Of a stretch of 64,000 nt of DNA, positions 33,059 to 44,385 are shown in pieces. The stretch is from Ancistrus triradiatus (taxonomy: Eukaryota > Chordata > Actinopteri > Siluriformes > Loricariidae): assembly GCA_025084515.1 (NCBI GenBank), contig JAJAGP010001483.1:81001-145000 (forward strand), in the 5' to 3' direction. Made by a program: the position numbers and the translations under genes. Within the stretch, counting starts at the first letter, position 1. Each line of letters opens with the position of its first letter. The notes beneath the pieces were generated by a model, which had not been told where the DNA came from, ran no database searches, and saw only the letters and a program-made list of their open reading frames with translations.

Positions 33059-35560
33059 AGTTAGATGAAGTGGTTGAGAGAATTTCCAAGGAGGAGAGAC
33101 TGGTGATTGGTGCAGATATCAATGGTCATGTTGGTGAAGGTAATAAAGGAAATGAGGAAGTGATGGGCAGGTTTGGTGTTAAGGATAGGAACCTAGAACG
33201 ACAAATGGTGGTGGATTTTGCAAAGAGGATGGAAATGGCTGTGGTTAACACATATTTCCAAAAGGAGGAGCATAGGGTGACTTATAAGAGTGGAGGGAGG
33301 AGCACACAGGTAGACTACATCCTATGTAGAAGAAGTTGGTGATTGTAAGGTAGTGGCAGGGGAGAGTGTAGCTAGGCAGCATCGGATGGTGGTGTGCAGG
33401 ATGGCTCTGGTGGTTAGGAAGAGGAAGAGGACAAAGGCAGAGCAGAGGACCAAATGATGGAAGTTGAGAAAGGAAGAATGTTGTAAGGAGTTCAGAGAGG
33501 AGCTGAGAAAGGCTTTGGGTGATAGGAAAGAGCTCCCGACGAATGGTAGTAGCAGCAACAGTAATTAGACAGACAGATAGAAAGGTAATGGGTGGTCTTC
33601 CTGGACAGGCAAAAGGATGAAAAGGAAACCTGGTGGTGGAAGAGGAGGGAAGTCAAGGAGGTTATTCAGGGAAAGAGGTTCAGCAAAGAAGAAAATGGGA
33701 CAGGGACAGGACTAATGAGAGTAGGCAGGAGTACAAGGAGATGCAGCAAAGGGCAAAGAGGGAGGTAGCAAGGCCAAGCAGAAGGCCTACGATGAGTTAT
33801 ATGAAAGGTTAGAAACAGTAGGGAAGAGGAGTTAGGAGGAGTTGTATCTGTCTGGCGGAAGACAGAGAGATAGAGCTGGAAAGGATGTGCAGCATGTCAG
33901 GGTGATCAAGGATAGAAATGGAAATGTACTGGACAGGTGAGAAAAGGGTGAGGGAATGATGGAAAGGAAGTATTTTGAGGAGTTGATGAATGTAGAAAAT
34001 GAATGGGAAAGAAGGCTGGATGGTGTGGAAATTGTGGAACAGGATGTAGCAAAGATTAGCGAGGAAGAAGTGAGGAAAGCTTTGAAAAGGATGAAGAACG
34101 GAAAGGCAGTGGGACCTGATGACATACCGGTTGAGGTATGGAAAAAGTCTAGGAGGAGTTGGGAGTGGTGTTTTTGACTAGATTATTAAATTGAAATTCT
34201 GGTTAATGAGAGCATGCCCCCCCCCCCCCCCCCCCCCCCCCCATGGAGGAAATGGAGGAAAAGTTTACTTGTACCAATTTAAGCAAGAAGGGTGATGTAC
34301 AGGTTGTGGCTCTTAAAGGGGCATAAAGTTGATGAGCCACACAATGAAGTTTTGGGAGAGAGTGTTGTGGAAGCTAGGTTCAGACAGGAGGGGTGACAGT
34401 GTGTGAAAACAACAGTATGGTTTCATGCCAAGGAAAAGCACCATGGATGCGATTTTCGCTTTTGAGACTGCTGTGATGGAGAAGTATAGAGATGGTCAGA
34501 AAGAGCTACACTGCGTCTTTGTGGATTTGGAGAAAGCTTATGACAGGGTGCCAAGGGAGGAACTGTGGTGTTGTATGAGGAAGTCTCGAATGGCTGAAAA
34601 GTACGTTAGATTAGTGCAGGACATGTATGATAACAGCATGACAGTGGTGAGATGTGCTGTAGGAGTGACAGATAGCTTCAGGTAGAGATGGGACTGCATC
34701 AAGGATCGGCCCCTGAGTCCCTTCTTATTTGCTCTGGTGATGGACAGACTAAAAGATGAGGTCAGACAGGAATCGCCGTGGACTATGATGTTTGCAGACG
34801 ACATTGTGATCTGTAGTGAGAACAGGGAACAGGTAGAAGAGAACTTGGAGAGGTGGGAGGTATAAATCTGGAAAGGAGAGGAATGAAAGTCAACTGTACG
34901 TAAGACAGAATACATGTGTTGTAAATGAACGGGATGGCAGGTGGAAACAGTCAGGCTACAGGGATCAGTGGTCACAAACTTCCAGGAGTTCAGGTACTTG
35001 GGATCAACTGTCCAAGGAAATGGGGAGTGTGGAAAGGAGATAAAGAAGAGAGTACAGGCGGGATGGAGTGGGTGGAGAAGAGTGTCAGGAGTTGCTGTGT
35101 GACAAAAGGTCGCAGCAAAAGTGAAAGGAAAGATTTATAAGAGAGTAGTGAGACCAGCCTTGTTGTATGGCTTACAGACAAGTGGCACTGACAAAGAGGC
35201 AGGAAGCAGAGCTGGGGAGGTGGCAGAACGAACTTAAGATGTTGAGGTTCTCTTTAGAGTGTCTAGGGTGGGACAGGATTAGGAATGAGATCATCAGAGG
35301 GGACAGCACAGGTTGGAAAATTGGGAGAGACAAATTCGAGAGGGAAGGACTGAGATGGGTTTTTGACATGTGCAGAGGAGGGATAGTGATATATGGTAGG
35401 AGGATGTTGGCGATGGAGGAGCTGCAGGCAAGAGAAGGCAACAGGCAAGAGACGGAGAGGAAGACCAAAGAGGAGTTATTTGGTTGTGGTAAATGAAGAT
35501 ATGCAGGGAGTTGGGGTGAGAGTAGAGGACGTGGAGGACAGGGTGAGGTGGAAACGTTTA
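33059..35560 (+). pseudogene. LINE endonuclease-reverse transcriptase pseudogene
   Basis: The endonuclease part (32947-33342) has LVIGADINGHVGEG (the GDxN-like motif with Asp and Asn), MAVVNTYFQK and STQVDYILCRR. After many frameshifts the RT appears: KNGKAVGPDDIPVEVWK (34095), HCVFVDLEKAYDRVPRE (motif A, catalytic Asp kept, 34520), the GLHQGSALSP-like region near 34690 and a FADDIVICSE block (motif C, about 34793). The C-terminal part continues to about 35560 with WGNELKMLRF-like text. A 36-bp poly-C run (34217-34252) interrupts the RT. No long frame spans the catalytic domains. Confidence 0.88.
34217..34252. repeat. Poly-C tract of 36 bases
   Basis: An uninterrupted run of 36 C inside the LINE reverse transcriptase, preceded by AGCATG and followed by ATGGAGG. 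The place corresponds to a short normal coding segment, so it is either an expansion or an assembly artefact. Confidence 0.95.
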
Positions 35561-35627
35561 ACTTGCTGTGGTGACCCCTGAAAAAGGGAAAAACCGAAAG
35601 AAGAAGAAGAAGAATTTGTCTCATTTA

Positions 35628-35787
35628 TTATTATTAGTTTTAATAATTAGTATTATTATTAATCATTTTAAATTGTGATATCAGCATTATATACTGGTCA
35701 GTGGTCACCGGTCACCCTGCTTTGTAAATATCGGCCTCAGCCATATTAACAAAAACACACAAAAAAAAACATATTGGTCAACCACTA
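35628..35787. mobile_element. Older transposon remnant, right part
   Basis: AAATATCGGCCTCAGCCATA and the end CATATTGGTCAACCACTAG match, reversed, the start of a CTAGNGGTYGACCGATAT element. Together with 31967-32820 it is the host of the RTE insertion. A truncated Tc1 starts right at the CTAG. Confidence 0.5.
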
Positions 35788-36223
35788 GTCCAAACTCTTT
35801 AGGAATTTTATTTTATTTTTTTACTTTTTCCAGCCTGATGGACATCAACAACTCTTTTCCTGTGGTTCTCATAAATCTTAGTTCGTGCCATGATATACTT
35901 CCACCTGTGTTGTGAAGAACAGACTTTGATAGATCCTCATCTAAATAACAGGGTGCCCACTCACACCTGATTGTCATCCCACTCACTGAAAACAGGCAAC
36001 TCTATTCTCACCTTCAAAATGACTGCTAATCCTAGAGGTTCACATATTTATGAAAATCATTTTACTCTACAAGTGACAAAGTATAATATTTTTGTCTCAT
36101 TTGTTTAAATGTGTTCCCGTTTTCAACTTTTAGGACTTTACATATCTTACAATGCTTTAGGTGATATACACACACAAACGTATGAAATTCTAATTGGTTC
36201 ACAAACTTTCAAGCACCACTGTA
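35788..36223 (-). mobile_element. Truncated Tc1 transposon, N-terminal and 5' region
   Basis: Minus-strand Tc1 sequence of the CAGTGGTGCTTGAAAG family from GTCCAAACTCTTTAGGA (second helix-turn-helix) through the start codon region (CGTGCCATGATATACTTCC, 35884) to the inverted end CAAGCACCACTG with TA at 36222-36223. The catalytic part and the other end are missing. Confidence 0.88.
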
Positions 36224-36960
36224 TTCATCACAGGAAACCACAGAGCAGTGGAAAGAGTTCTTAAGTACATCTCCCCATTATGACAAAATCAAAGCCTACT
36301 GATTATGAGATTAAAGGATTCTAGAGCATAATGATAAACTAATCTGGAGAGGATTTGTTACGTGTTAGAATAGATTTGCTGTGGCAACTTGACTTAAAAA
36401 ACCCTTAAGTATTATTCTGATAAATCAGTTGTTGCACCAGCCCTGTTCAGTTCCGTTTTGCTTTACCTCTCACATACACACTAATATTAACCTCTAGCCG
36501 ACTCCAACTTGTTTTGAAGTTTGTGGACAGAACTCATACTCAAGTCCTGGAGAGGCAAACAGATTTGTGCCATCTCTGTCAAACCAATTCAGTCTGCAAA
36601 TGATTTGGTAAGTAGCTGATGCGTCAGATGAGTTAGAGTGCTAAACCCTGCAGTGCTGTGGCTCTGAAACTGTGAGGAGTCTGCCATTAGATCAAGCCCA
36701 AGGAGGTGAATGCATGAAGCTGGTTAGACTTTATTAACAAAGTGGTAGAGTGAACAAACACAGACAAATTCAAAAGACAGTATAAGAAAGCAGACAGAGG
36801 CCAGGATTCTCAGAACTGGATTTATATTCAAGTTGACAGGCAAATGGAGAGTCATGACACAGACAAGTAGTTTATGTCAGACAGCAGGGCTGCATTTACA
36901 GATTGAACCACCAAGCAATCCGACAGCTCACAGAGACTAGGAAACAAAGCGTAGCAGATC
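36224..36960. other. Non-coding DNA, no gene recognised
   Basis: No convincing gene. The stretch 36720-36790 (CTTTATTAACAAAGTGG and a run of CAGACA-like words) could be part of an LTR or SINE, but I cannot assign it. Confidence 0.45.
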
Positions 36961-36961
36961 A

Positions 36962-37650
36962 GGGCCCATATAAAGATTCTTAGTGCTTCGAGTAGCCCCT
37001 AGTTCTTAATTCTAAGAAAAAGGTGAAAAATTGTTAGGAGTAGGAGTTTTAGGATGCTTAGAAGTTCTCTTAAGCATAGGATGGAAACGGTGGAAATGTC
37101 CTCCAAACATTGAATAACTAAGTTAATCAATCACTACAGATTAGATTGTGCAGAATTAATGTTTGTGATTGACCTTATTAGAGATTTGCTCACATCTCGT
37201 ATCCATCGCAACAGTGCCTCAACATCCAAAATGAGTACATACAAACCAACCCCCACCACTTAAATAGACAATGCAGTATCATACCTGAAAAGAGTGGAGC
37301 TGTATTTTCTCCAGTTCATAGGCTAGCCAATAGATTAGCCAATAGGTTACAAAAATTACCAGCATGGTACATAAACTGTTAAAAAATAAAACATAAAACA
37401 CACTCAGCATTTTCCTAGTTGAGTGTGTTTGTGTCTGTGAGAGAGAGAATGAGTGAGGGGGGTGACAACCAATCAATCTTCAAAAGAATGCGCCATACCT
37501 AGCAACTGGGTCAACCCCGACTCGCTGAGATAAAAGTGTTTGTTTTGTCCTTACTCCGAGTTGCTCTCAAATTGCTTCTGAATTACTGTTAAGCTAAAAC
37601 TCATAGCTAGGAGTTTTTTTTAGCAAAGTTAGGAGCTCTCCAAGAGGATG
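36962..37650. mobile_element. Possible PIF/Harbinger-like element remnant
   Basis: The left end GGGCCCATATAAAGATTCTTAG is an inverted copy of the end at 59966-59990 (CTTAGAATCTTTAGGAATATGGCCC). A 3' block at 37440-37620 (GACAACCAATCAATCTTCAAAAG, CCTAGCAACTGGGTCAACCC, AGCTAAAACTC..TAGCTAGGAGTTTTT) is repeated at 59810-59940. The AGATTGTGCAGAATTAATGTTTG stretch near 37145 resembles the start of Harbinger transposase genes from memory. No intact frame. The superfamily call is tentative. Confidence 0.45.
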
Positions 37651-38189
37651 TCGTGGACAGCTGACACCCAAAGCTCTTCATATACTTCATATTGTGTGTG
37701 GTTCAGTGGTTAGTTTGCAGTCAGTTTGGCAAATTATTTCTGACGGTTTCCAGACTGCTATATTTTGAGCAACATCCATCTTTTCAAAGTCAAACCAAGA
37801 GTGATCCAAGTCAAACAGAGCTGGCACATGGACACACCAGAACCAGATTCAATCTTATGATTAGTAATTTGGACCAATAGCCTACTCCTGTTTCTACTGT
37901 CCACTTATTACAACTTTGTTTGTCTTCTGCTTTGTGTGAATTCTTGTCTAATTTATTCTGCAATTTGAGGCGTGTCAAAAGTATTCGAGTGCTGCATTCT
38001 TGAACATGATTTAATTAACTCCTGACAGCCTGTCTGGATTTCTGGTTGGTGGATTTGCCTATGCAAAGCATGTCTGTCGCTTCCCCAAGTCAGACTTAAA
38101 AGAAACCTCTGTATAATTAGATTCATACCACTCTGGTGGAGCTTATCAGTTCATTTGTACTCACAGCTGTTAAGTGTTCTAATAATATT

Positions 38190-38345
38190 CAAATGTATAT
38201 TAACAAATGAAATGAAGATGACAAGACGAAACATGAACTATCTTGGATTCATACCATCTGGCAAGCAGTAAAGGGAAGATACTTATTTTATTTTTTTTTT
38301 GCATTTCCATACCGTTCCAACTTTTTACTGATTTGGGGTTGTACA
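38190..38345 (+). mobile_element. Mariner-type solo 3' end
   Basis: Ends GCATTTCCATACCGTTCCAAC and TTTTACTGATTTGGGGTTGT, the terminal region also seen at 47870-47900 and near 13555-13580, and is preceded by a block (ATTAACAAATGAAATGAAGATG) that corresponds to 47757-47770. Only about 150 bp remain. Confidence 0.65.
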
Positions 38346-38851
38346 CATTTTTCATGTGCACGTTCATGCTCCGAATCTCCTACTCCTTTTCAAGAAATCA
38401 TTGAACAACTTTATGTAGGAAAAGCATAATCACGTCACTGACTTTATCTGACCTAGGGGTCCTGTATAAAACTGCATTTGATATATGTAGTTACAAACTA
38501 TTTTACATGTTAAAAATAATTTTGAGTTATTACAAATTAACGTTTTGTTTAAACAACTTTTTTTTTTTTTTTTTAAGGAATGGCTCAGAAACTGTTCCCT
38601 CAATGTACCTTTGTTATACATTAAAGCTACTTGTGACTTGTGCAATGACCAAAGCTAATTTCCTCACCCTACCTTGAGAAAAAAGAACATTCAATTTTTG
38701 TAGTCCCATGCTTTGTTGAACAAAATTTCTACTCATGGCTAATCTGGAAAAATAAATAAATAAATAACTTTCTACTCCTGTTAATTTCAAATCAGAGCAC
38801 CAGTGCTCCTTGTTAAAATGCTTACCATAGATGCCCATTTGATAAAATTTA

Positions 38852-39035
38852 GCCTAGCGGTTAAGGTACTGGACTATGGACCAGAAGGTCAAGGGTTCAA
38901 ATCCCACCTCTGCCAAGCTGCCACTGTTGGGTCCTTGAGCAAGGCCCTTAACCCACAGGTGCTTGGATTGTAAGACTGTTCCAGTTGGAAGTTGCTCTGG
39001 ATAAGGGCGTCTGCTAAATGCTGTAAATGTAAATG
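38852..39035 (+). repeat. tRNA-derived SINE, well preserved
   Basis: Head: A box in TAGCCTAGCGGTTAAGG and B box in CAAGGGTTCAAATCCC, as in a tRNA-like Pol III promoter. Body: CCAAGCTGCCACTGTTGGG and GAGCAAGGCCCTTAACCC. Tail: TCTGCTAAATGCTGTAAATG with a short AATGT repeat. It is the best copy of the family in the window (others at 9722, 11262 and 40210). Confidence 0.88.
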
Positions 39036-39389
39036 TTACCATGTTTTCTGCCGGAGATTCTCTTTTCTGTCAGCAGTTGACGCAAGGGTACTACTTGTCT
39101 GTCATTCAGATGTGAATGAGATGTATATAAGACAGATTCTTATTTCATATATTTATCAAAACCTTGGCCATTACAGTGAACGGATATCGAATGGACAGAC
39201 ATTAAATGGCACATACCTGTAATTGGCTATGCCTTCCCTCACCTTAACAGTGCTAATGCTGTAAGTTAAAGATTTTACCAGTGTATTAAGAGCCTGTCAG
39301 TTTTAGCCCACTCTTTCCTTAATTGGATGCAAATTTTATCTAGAGTTCGTAGGTGCCTATTACTGCATTATTATTTTGAGTCTATCAAT
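39036..39389. repeat. Dispersed repeat of unknown family
   Basis: 39038-39110 (ACCATGTTTTCTGCC, GATTCTCTTTTCTGTCAGC, CGCAAGGGTA) recurs in diverged form at 61558-61650, and 39183-39225 (GGACAGACATTAAATGGCAC, ATACCTGTAATTGGC) recurs at 32117-32163. It may be a DNA-transposon interior. Confidence 0.4.
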
Positions 39390-40209
39390 GTCCATACTAG
39401 AGCTGCAACAAACAGCTATTTTGATAGTCAAAAACTCTATCAGTTATTGAAACAAATAATCGACCATTTGGATCATGAATCGGTCAATAAGCAAATAGCT
39501 CTTTTATGTAGCGATCATCTTTTAAATTTAGCTTGAGGGTGTTTTATGCATTTGCTATCTAACAATGAAGGCAATAAAGATGAATAGCACATCCTTGGTA
39601 TTTACAACCAAGGATGTGAAAAATAGCAGCAATAAAATAAACCTAAATCAGTTTTCCGTTAATCAAGCAAATAAATAAAAATCTACATTTAAATTTTAAG
39701 TTTAAACCGTGCATTGTGTGTGTTGTGTATTCTATGGACTGTCTACACTGTTGCATCAAAACTCTACAGTCAGAGGGCTTTACTGAAATGGAGGAAAATC
39801 AGAATCTCTGCGTGATCTTGTCAGAGGCTTGCTCTCTTCTGAGAGCAGATATTCCCCAATGCAGAAAAGATGTGTGCTGATGGACTGGATTTTTCAGTTT
39901 TGATAGTGAGGGGAATCACCGTTCATTTTTCCACCACCTTTTTTGCTATTGCCGGCTCTGCAAAGTACATCTGAACTTCATCTCTTATCATTTGGATCTT
40001 TTGGTCCACCTGGGATTCCTCTTCCTCACCAAGACCGTGTCAAACTGAAGGAGGTTATATAGTGCTGATTTTTCCTCGACTATTGTCCCTCTGCCTTTGC
40101 TTGCACCCAAGTATCTCAGTCTCCTTTGCTGTCCGTTGAACCCTTGTGACAACTTCAGTTTGTAAACTCCAACTTTCTACATCTATATACTGATGCACTC
40201 TTTCAACCG

Positions 40210-40335
40210 AAGCAACTGTGGGTTAAGGGTCTTGCTCAGGGACCCATCAGTGGCAGCTTGATAGAGATGGGATTTGAACCCTTGACCTTCTGGTAAATAG
40301 TCCAGACCTTAACCACTAAACTACCACAGCCTACT
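40210..40335 (-). repeat. tRNA-derived SINE inside the hAT
   Basis: Reverse complement of the SINE at 38852: GGGTTAAGGGTCTTGCTCAG, GGGATTTGAACCCTTGACC (B box region) and TTAACCACTAAACTACCA (A box region). Its 3' tail is truncated. The insertion disrupts the hAT gene. Confidence 0.82.
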
Positions 40336-40349
40336 GCTAGGCCAAGTCC

Positions 40350-40990
40350 ACAACTTTCGAAATCGTAGGTGAGCTGAAAGAACAATTGGGTTGTGTCTCT
40401 CAGCTGAGATGATGTTTAAACTCCCCCATCTTTCATTTATCACTTTCTACACTGACCAAGAATGCTTTCCCTGGGCTTGTTTGGATACTCCTGCCCACTA
40501 AGGTAAAGGGTAGCACATTTAAGACTGCAACCCTTGTGCCAGCTCTTAAGCACAACCCACTGATCTGGCTTCAAGTCAAAGTAGTTTTTGACCCTTGGAG
40601 TTACCTATGGATCAGATACAGTGGCTGTTAACTGGCCGGCCTGTGCTGTTCCAGGAGTCTTTCAATCATGTGGTATGTGCTGGAGTTCTGATTTCTTGGA
40701 TCCGTTTAAGTTGTGGTGTGCATATTTGCTGCCATTTCACCTTCAGTTTTGTATTGGCCAGCTTGCTTCTCCTAAAGTGCTCTACTAAGTGTCTTGCAGT
40801 CCCAAAATCTCTAGGGCATTGTTAAGTATGAGATGGAATGTGTGCCCAGTGCAACAGACCAAGGCCGAAGCATGTTTTTCTTCCAGCAGTCGCTGTTATT
40901 TTGGTAGGTAAAATGTCAAATTTTGCAATCACCTCCTCCAGCCATGTCATTATGTTTGCACTAGAATGTCTCTCCTCAAGAGACATGGAG
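40350..40990 (-). pseudogene. hAT transposase pseudogene
   Basis: Reading the minus strand in shifting frames shows conserved hAT blocks in the right order: CTGHTFHLILNNAL (the CxxH region), ARHLVEHFRRSKLANTKLK, then STYHMIERLLEQHR, which corresponds to the RWNSTYxMLERLLEQ block with its first residues changed, and DLKPDQW near 40565. Frameshifts and stops separate them. The C-terminal dimerisation domain was not found with confidence. The family cuts and pastes DNA with an RNase H-like DDE fold; this copy cannot. Confidence 0.85.
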
Positions 40991-41599
40991 GCCAGGTTCA
41001 AATTCTTTTATTTGCCAATCCTCACTGAGGAAATGGAATGACACAATATGGTAAGTCTTTATTGCACGAATAGTCCAGGCGTCAGCTGTCAGTGTGAGGG
41101 AGCTTCCAACGTTTTTAATATCTCCTTAATAAAACCTCCTTTACCTTTAAAAACATTAATAGGTGTTTTAAATGACATTTTGAAATGCAAATACTTAGTG
41201 TTCAAGTTACATAGTATTAAACATCAGTTTTATATTTTTATTTACATTAATGCAGTCTTCTCATGCTTAAACAAGAATAAATTAATTATCACCAAACTTA
41301 ATACACTCATTGAAAAAAAACAATAAAGCACCCAAATAGAAATGTCAGATTGCTGCAAAACTCGGCATGCAGTTATGTATGATCAGACCTGTAATCAGTT
41401 ACATACAGTATCTGACTTAGACACTGGGTCTTGCCACAAGAGGGCATAGCAGTTCTTCCCATACTGCTGTATAAAAATTGGGTAGTGTACCCTTTGGTGA
41501 TTGTTGACCTTTTGGTGAGATTGTTGACTGCTAGGCATGACTCTACAATGCACACGAAGACATTTTTTGGCCAGTTGACATACTGAGAAGGGGTGCATC

Positions 41600-41707
41600 A
41601 TTGGACTGAGAGAAGCAGGATGCTCATGTCGACTAATCACCCACCCTCTAGGCCATACTGAGCTAACTGTTAGGAAGTGTTGGGAGTAGTGGTTCTGTGA
41701 AATTACT

Positions 41708-41746
<39 letters not shown>

Positions 41747-42420
41747 CAAACATGTTCTGGATGACCCAGACAGACCACCAGTTGAGAGGATCTTTTGATC
41801 CACCGAAAAGAACGGCCATTGACAGCCAGCCACCGGACTGGGACAGTATCGTCTTTAGCAATGAATCCAGGTTCTATTCGTCATCCGACTATGGTTAGAT
41901 TTGAGTATGGAAGCCTTGTGATGAGCACTTCAATCCTGCCTTTGCTGTGGAGTGACACACTGTCCCAATTGCAGTTGTGATGATCTGGGGAGCCATTGCA
42001 TACAAGTCAGTCAGTCACCCCTTGAAGTGATATGAGGGACACTAACAGAGCAGTGATATATGCAGGACTTCTTGTGACCACGTGTTGCCTCTCATGGCAG
42101 GGCTTCCAGCTGGTATTTTTTCCATCAGGGTAATGCTCACCGACACACAGCAAGGGTTTCCTAGTAATGTCTCTGCTAGAGTGCAACATTTTCTTTGCCT
42201 GCCCAGTCGCCAGATTTATCGCCATTAAGCATTAATGGGATGCCAGCTTCAGCAAACTATGAGTGTGGAGGATCTAGAGGACCAGCTGTGGCCAAATGTG
42301 TCACAGAGGCATGTCCAGCAGTGAATGGTCTCTCATCAAGAGGACCACTACCCAAAAGAAGCCTCAGAGCCATTTTACATTGTAGCAGGGGAAGCAATTT
42401 TAAGCCCTCTTGAAACAAGA
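41600..42420 (+). pseudogene. Mariner transposase pseudogene
   Basis: Blocks of a Tc1/mariner transposase: DWDSIVFSNESRF near 41839-41877 (first catalytic position, usually FSDE, now FSNE), VMIWGAIAY near 41980, FFHQGNAHRHTARV-like text near 42117 where the usual Asp of DNA is Gly, and SPDLSPLSINGM near 42210 with the third block. Two of three catalytic acids are thus altered, and several frameshifts are present. The N-terminal DNA-binding part is mostly deleted. Confidence 0.8.
41714..41744. repeat. AC microsatellite
   Basis: About 15 AC units following a short TATATA tract, inside the mariner at 41302-42551. Confidence 0.95.
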
Positions 42421-43615
42421 CCCAGTTTCTAAATCAGACCACACGTGTAATCATTTGCATATCTGCCTGAGACATAACTGCAGGCCAAGTTTTGCAGCAA
42501 TTAGACATTTCTATCTGGGTGCTTTATTTTTTTTTTTGGTCAATGAGTGTATTATGTCTTCATGATTTTAGTAGTTACATCAAATACAATTTACTGCGTG
42601 GTTTGTATGTGTGTGAGAGAATGTGAGTCAAACACTTTAGAAATGTTGTTTCATATTTCTTTTCCATCAACTGAGAGAAATGAATATAGAATTTAAAACA
42701 GTAATAAAAAAATTAAATAAAAAAACCTACCTAGAACACATTTAAAAAATAACATTTGTTAGTGGTCTCTGGTCACTAACATTACACTTTACAATTAATT
42801 ATAATGATTAAAAAATCGTTCAGACAACTTTTTTTTAGCATTATATTTGTCACTTCATATCCCATATATCCTTTTATATATTTTTTTCATAAGAAATAGA
42901 TAATATTTTACTGTAAAATACACATTTTAGTCATGTTCCCAGGTTTTCACTCAGTTCTGTTATCCTAACATATTTCCCCTTGACAACCTGAATCTTCTAA
43001 AATCTGAATCTTCATGGGAAGACCAAAAATAAGTTGTAATAAATCTTATTTTTGCTGCATATTTGAAGATATTGTAACTATTACTGAAAAGGTCAATCTC
43101 AACTTCCTATCCTGTTACTGAAATTATTTTTTAGATGTTATTTGTTTATTGTAAAAATACACATTTTTGGTAAACCATTAGAATGTGCTAAGTGTACTAA
43201 TGCTATTAGTATGGATGCCATGTGGTTATATTTTATGTATATTCTAATTCTGTGCTGAAAACTTAGCCTGAGTAACAATAACAGGAGAAACCATGTAAAG
43301 ATAAAATAAGTTGCCAATATTCATTATGAATAGTTAAATATGTTGTTAGATTGTGTTGAAAAACTATACACTTGTTTAAGAGTGTACAAGAAGCAAATGG
43401 CGGAGTAACAGTTCGCAAAACATTTGCTGAGAACTCAAGGCAAACAGAAAACCGTTGTCCTATGTGCGCAGAATCTAAACACAAAGTTATCCTGAGAAAC
43501 ATGTGTCATGACATCAACTAATCAAAATAGCAATTCATTTAATTAGTTGCTATTTTAATAGTTGATTAGTTGATAATTTGGTTGACAATTTAATCATTGC
43601 ACCACTAGTCCACAA

Positions 43616-44385
43616 TGCTCTTTAGATGTTCCATACAGTGTTTGGGCAAAAATGGATAGGCGCCTGGGAGAACTATGGTGAATAAATGTGAAAAGGTATG
43701 TCACTATAAATAAAGATCAGAACAGTCAAGGATGTGTCTTTCTGTAGTAAAGTATATGATATGAAAAAGGATACGAAAGCTGGACAATTAAAAGCATGAT
43801 GTATATTATTTGAACTTGTGTTAGTGAAGACTTCTGAGAGCAACCTGGACTTAAGTAAACAAAAATGATACTATATCAAATGTATCCTCGCCTTTCACTC
43901 AAAGACCAGATTACCAAATTCTTATTTTATTTTACACATATGACAAAAACCAACTCACCAGGAAAAGCAAAAGTGCTGGGAGCAGTTGGGAATAAAAGGA
44001 AGAGAAATACAGACAACAAGATCGATGGATAAAATCAAAAGAATCATACAAACCTGAGGACTCAAACAGAAGACATAAGAACAAACATCCCTATGGTCAC
44101 AAGTAGTCAGCATCAACTTGACAGCACTTAATACTAATAGTTAGACTAAAAGTACAAAGGTACAAAGGGAGCCATAATACTCGATGGTTCTTTTATGAGA
44201 TTTTAGACACACAGAGCCAAGAGCAGGTCCAATGAGTGTCAAATCGGAGTCATGTCTGAATCCAAGTCTGAACTAAACTTTAACTAGTCCCTGTGAAACA
44301 GTTTGATGGAAGGATATCTGTATGCTTTTGATATGAGGTTTTGATATGAGGCTCAACGTCTCACAAGCTTTTGCAAATTAGTATT
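43616..44385. other. Non-coding DNA, no gene recognised
   Basis: The part 43635-43665 (GTTTGGGCAAAAATGGATAG, GCGCCTGGGAG) recalls the end of another mariner family that contains CAAAAGTCTTAGGCACC, but too weakly to call. The rest is anonymous. Confidence 0.4.

Larger units (their letters stand above)
32832..35616 (+). mobile_element. RTE-like non-LTR retrotransposon, inactive
   Basis: 2.8 kb, flanked by the 11-bp direct repeat TGTCTCATTTA (32821-32831 and 35617-35627). The 5' region holds GCGGCCCGGGTTAACAACG and the 3' end is CTGTGGTGACCCCTGAAAAA with CCGAAAGAAGAAGAAGAA. The endonuclease and reverse transcriptase pseudogene lies inside. A short copy with the same 3' end is at 46172-46258. 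RTE assignment rests on protein style and the compact single-ORF layout; the exact clade is uncertain. Confidence 0.88.
41302..42551 (+). mobile_element. Tc1/mariner-type transposon inside the hAT
   Basis: TA at 41302-41303 and 42550-42551. Inverted ends are CACTCATTGAAAAAAAACA and TTTTTTTGGTCAATGAGTG, with extended inverted repeats covering GCACCCAAATAGAAATGTC and GACATTTCTATCTGGGTGC. It holds a plus-strand transposase relic and an AC microsatellite (41714-41744). It lies within the hAT at 39398-43607, so it is younger. Confidence 0.92.
39398..43607 (-). mobile_element. hAT-superfamily DNA transposon, inactive
   Basis: Ends TAGAGCTGCAACAAACAG (39398) and ATTAATCATTGCACCACTA-like (43607) are inverted and fit hAT termini; the tips carry repeated TTAGTTGAT-type words. 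Flanking 8-bp direct repeats GTCCATAC (39390-39397) and GTCCACAA (43608-43615) agree at 6 of 8 positions, the size expected for hAT. It contains a transposase relic, a SINE (40210-40335) and a mariner (41302-42551). Without these it is about 2.8 kb. Confidence 0.82.

Noticed and set aside
36720..36970. Possible solo LTR
   Set aside because: A few LTR-like words but no paired TG..CA ends or duplication could be set.
41706..41744. CRISPR-like regular repeat
   Set aside because: It is a plain AC microsatellite with no spacers; no repeat-spacer array exists in the window.
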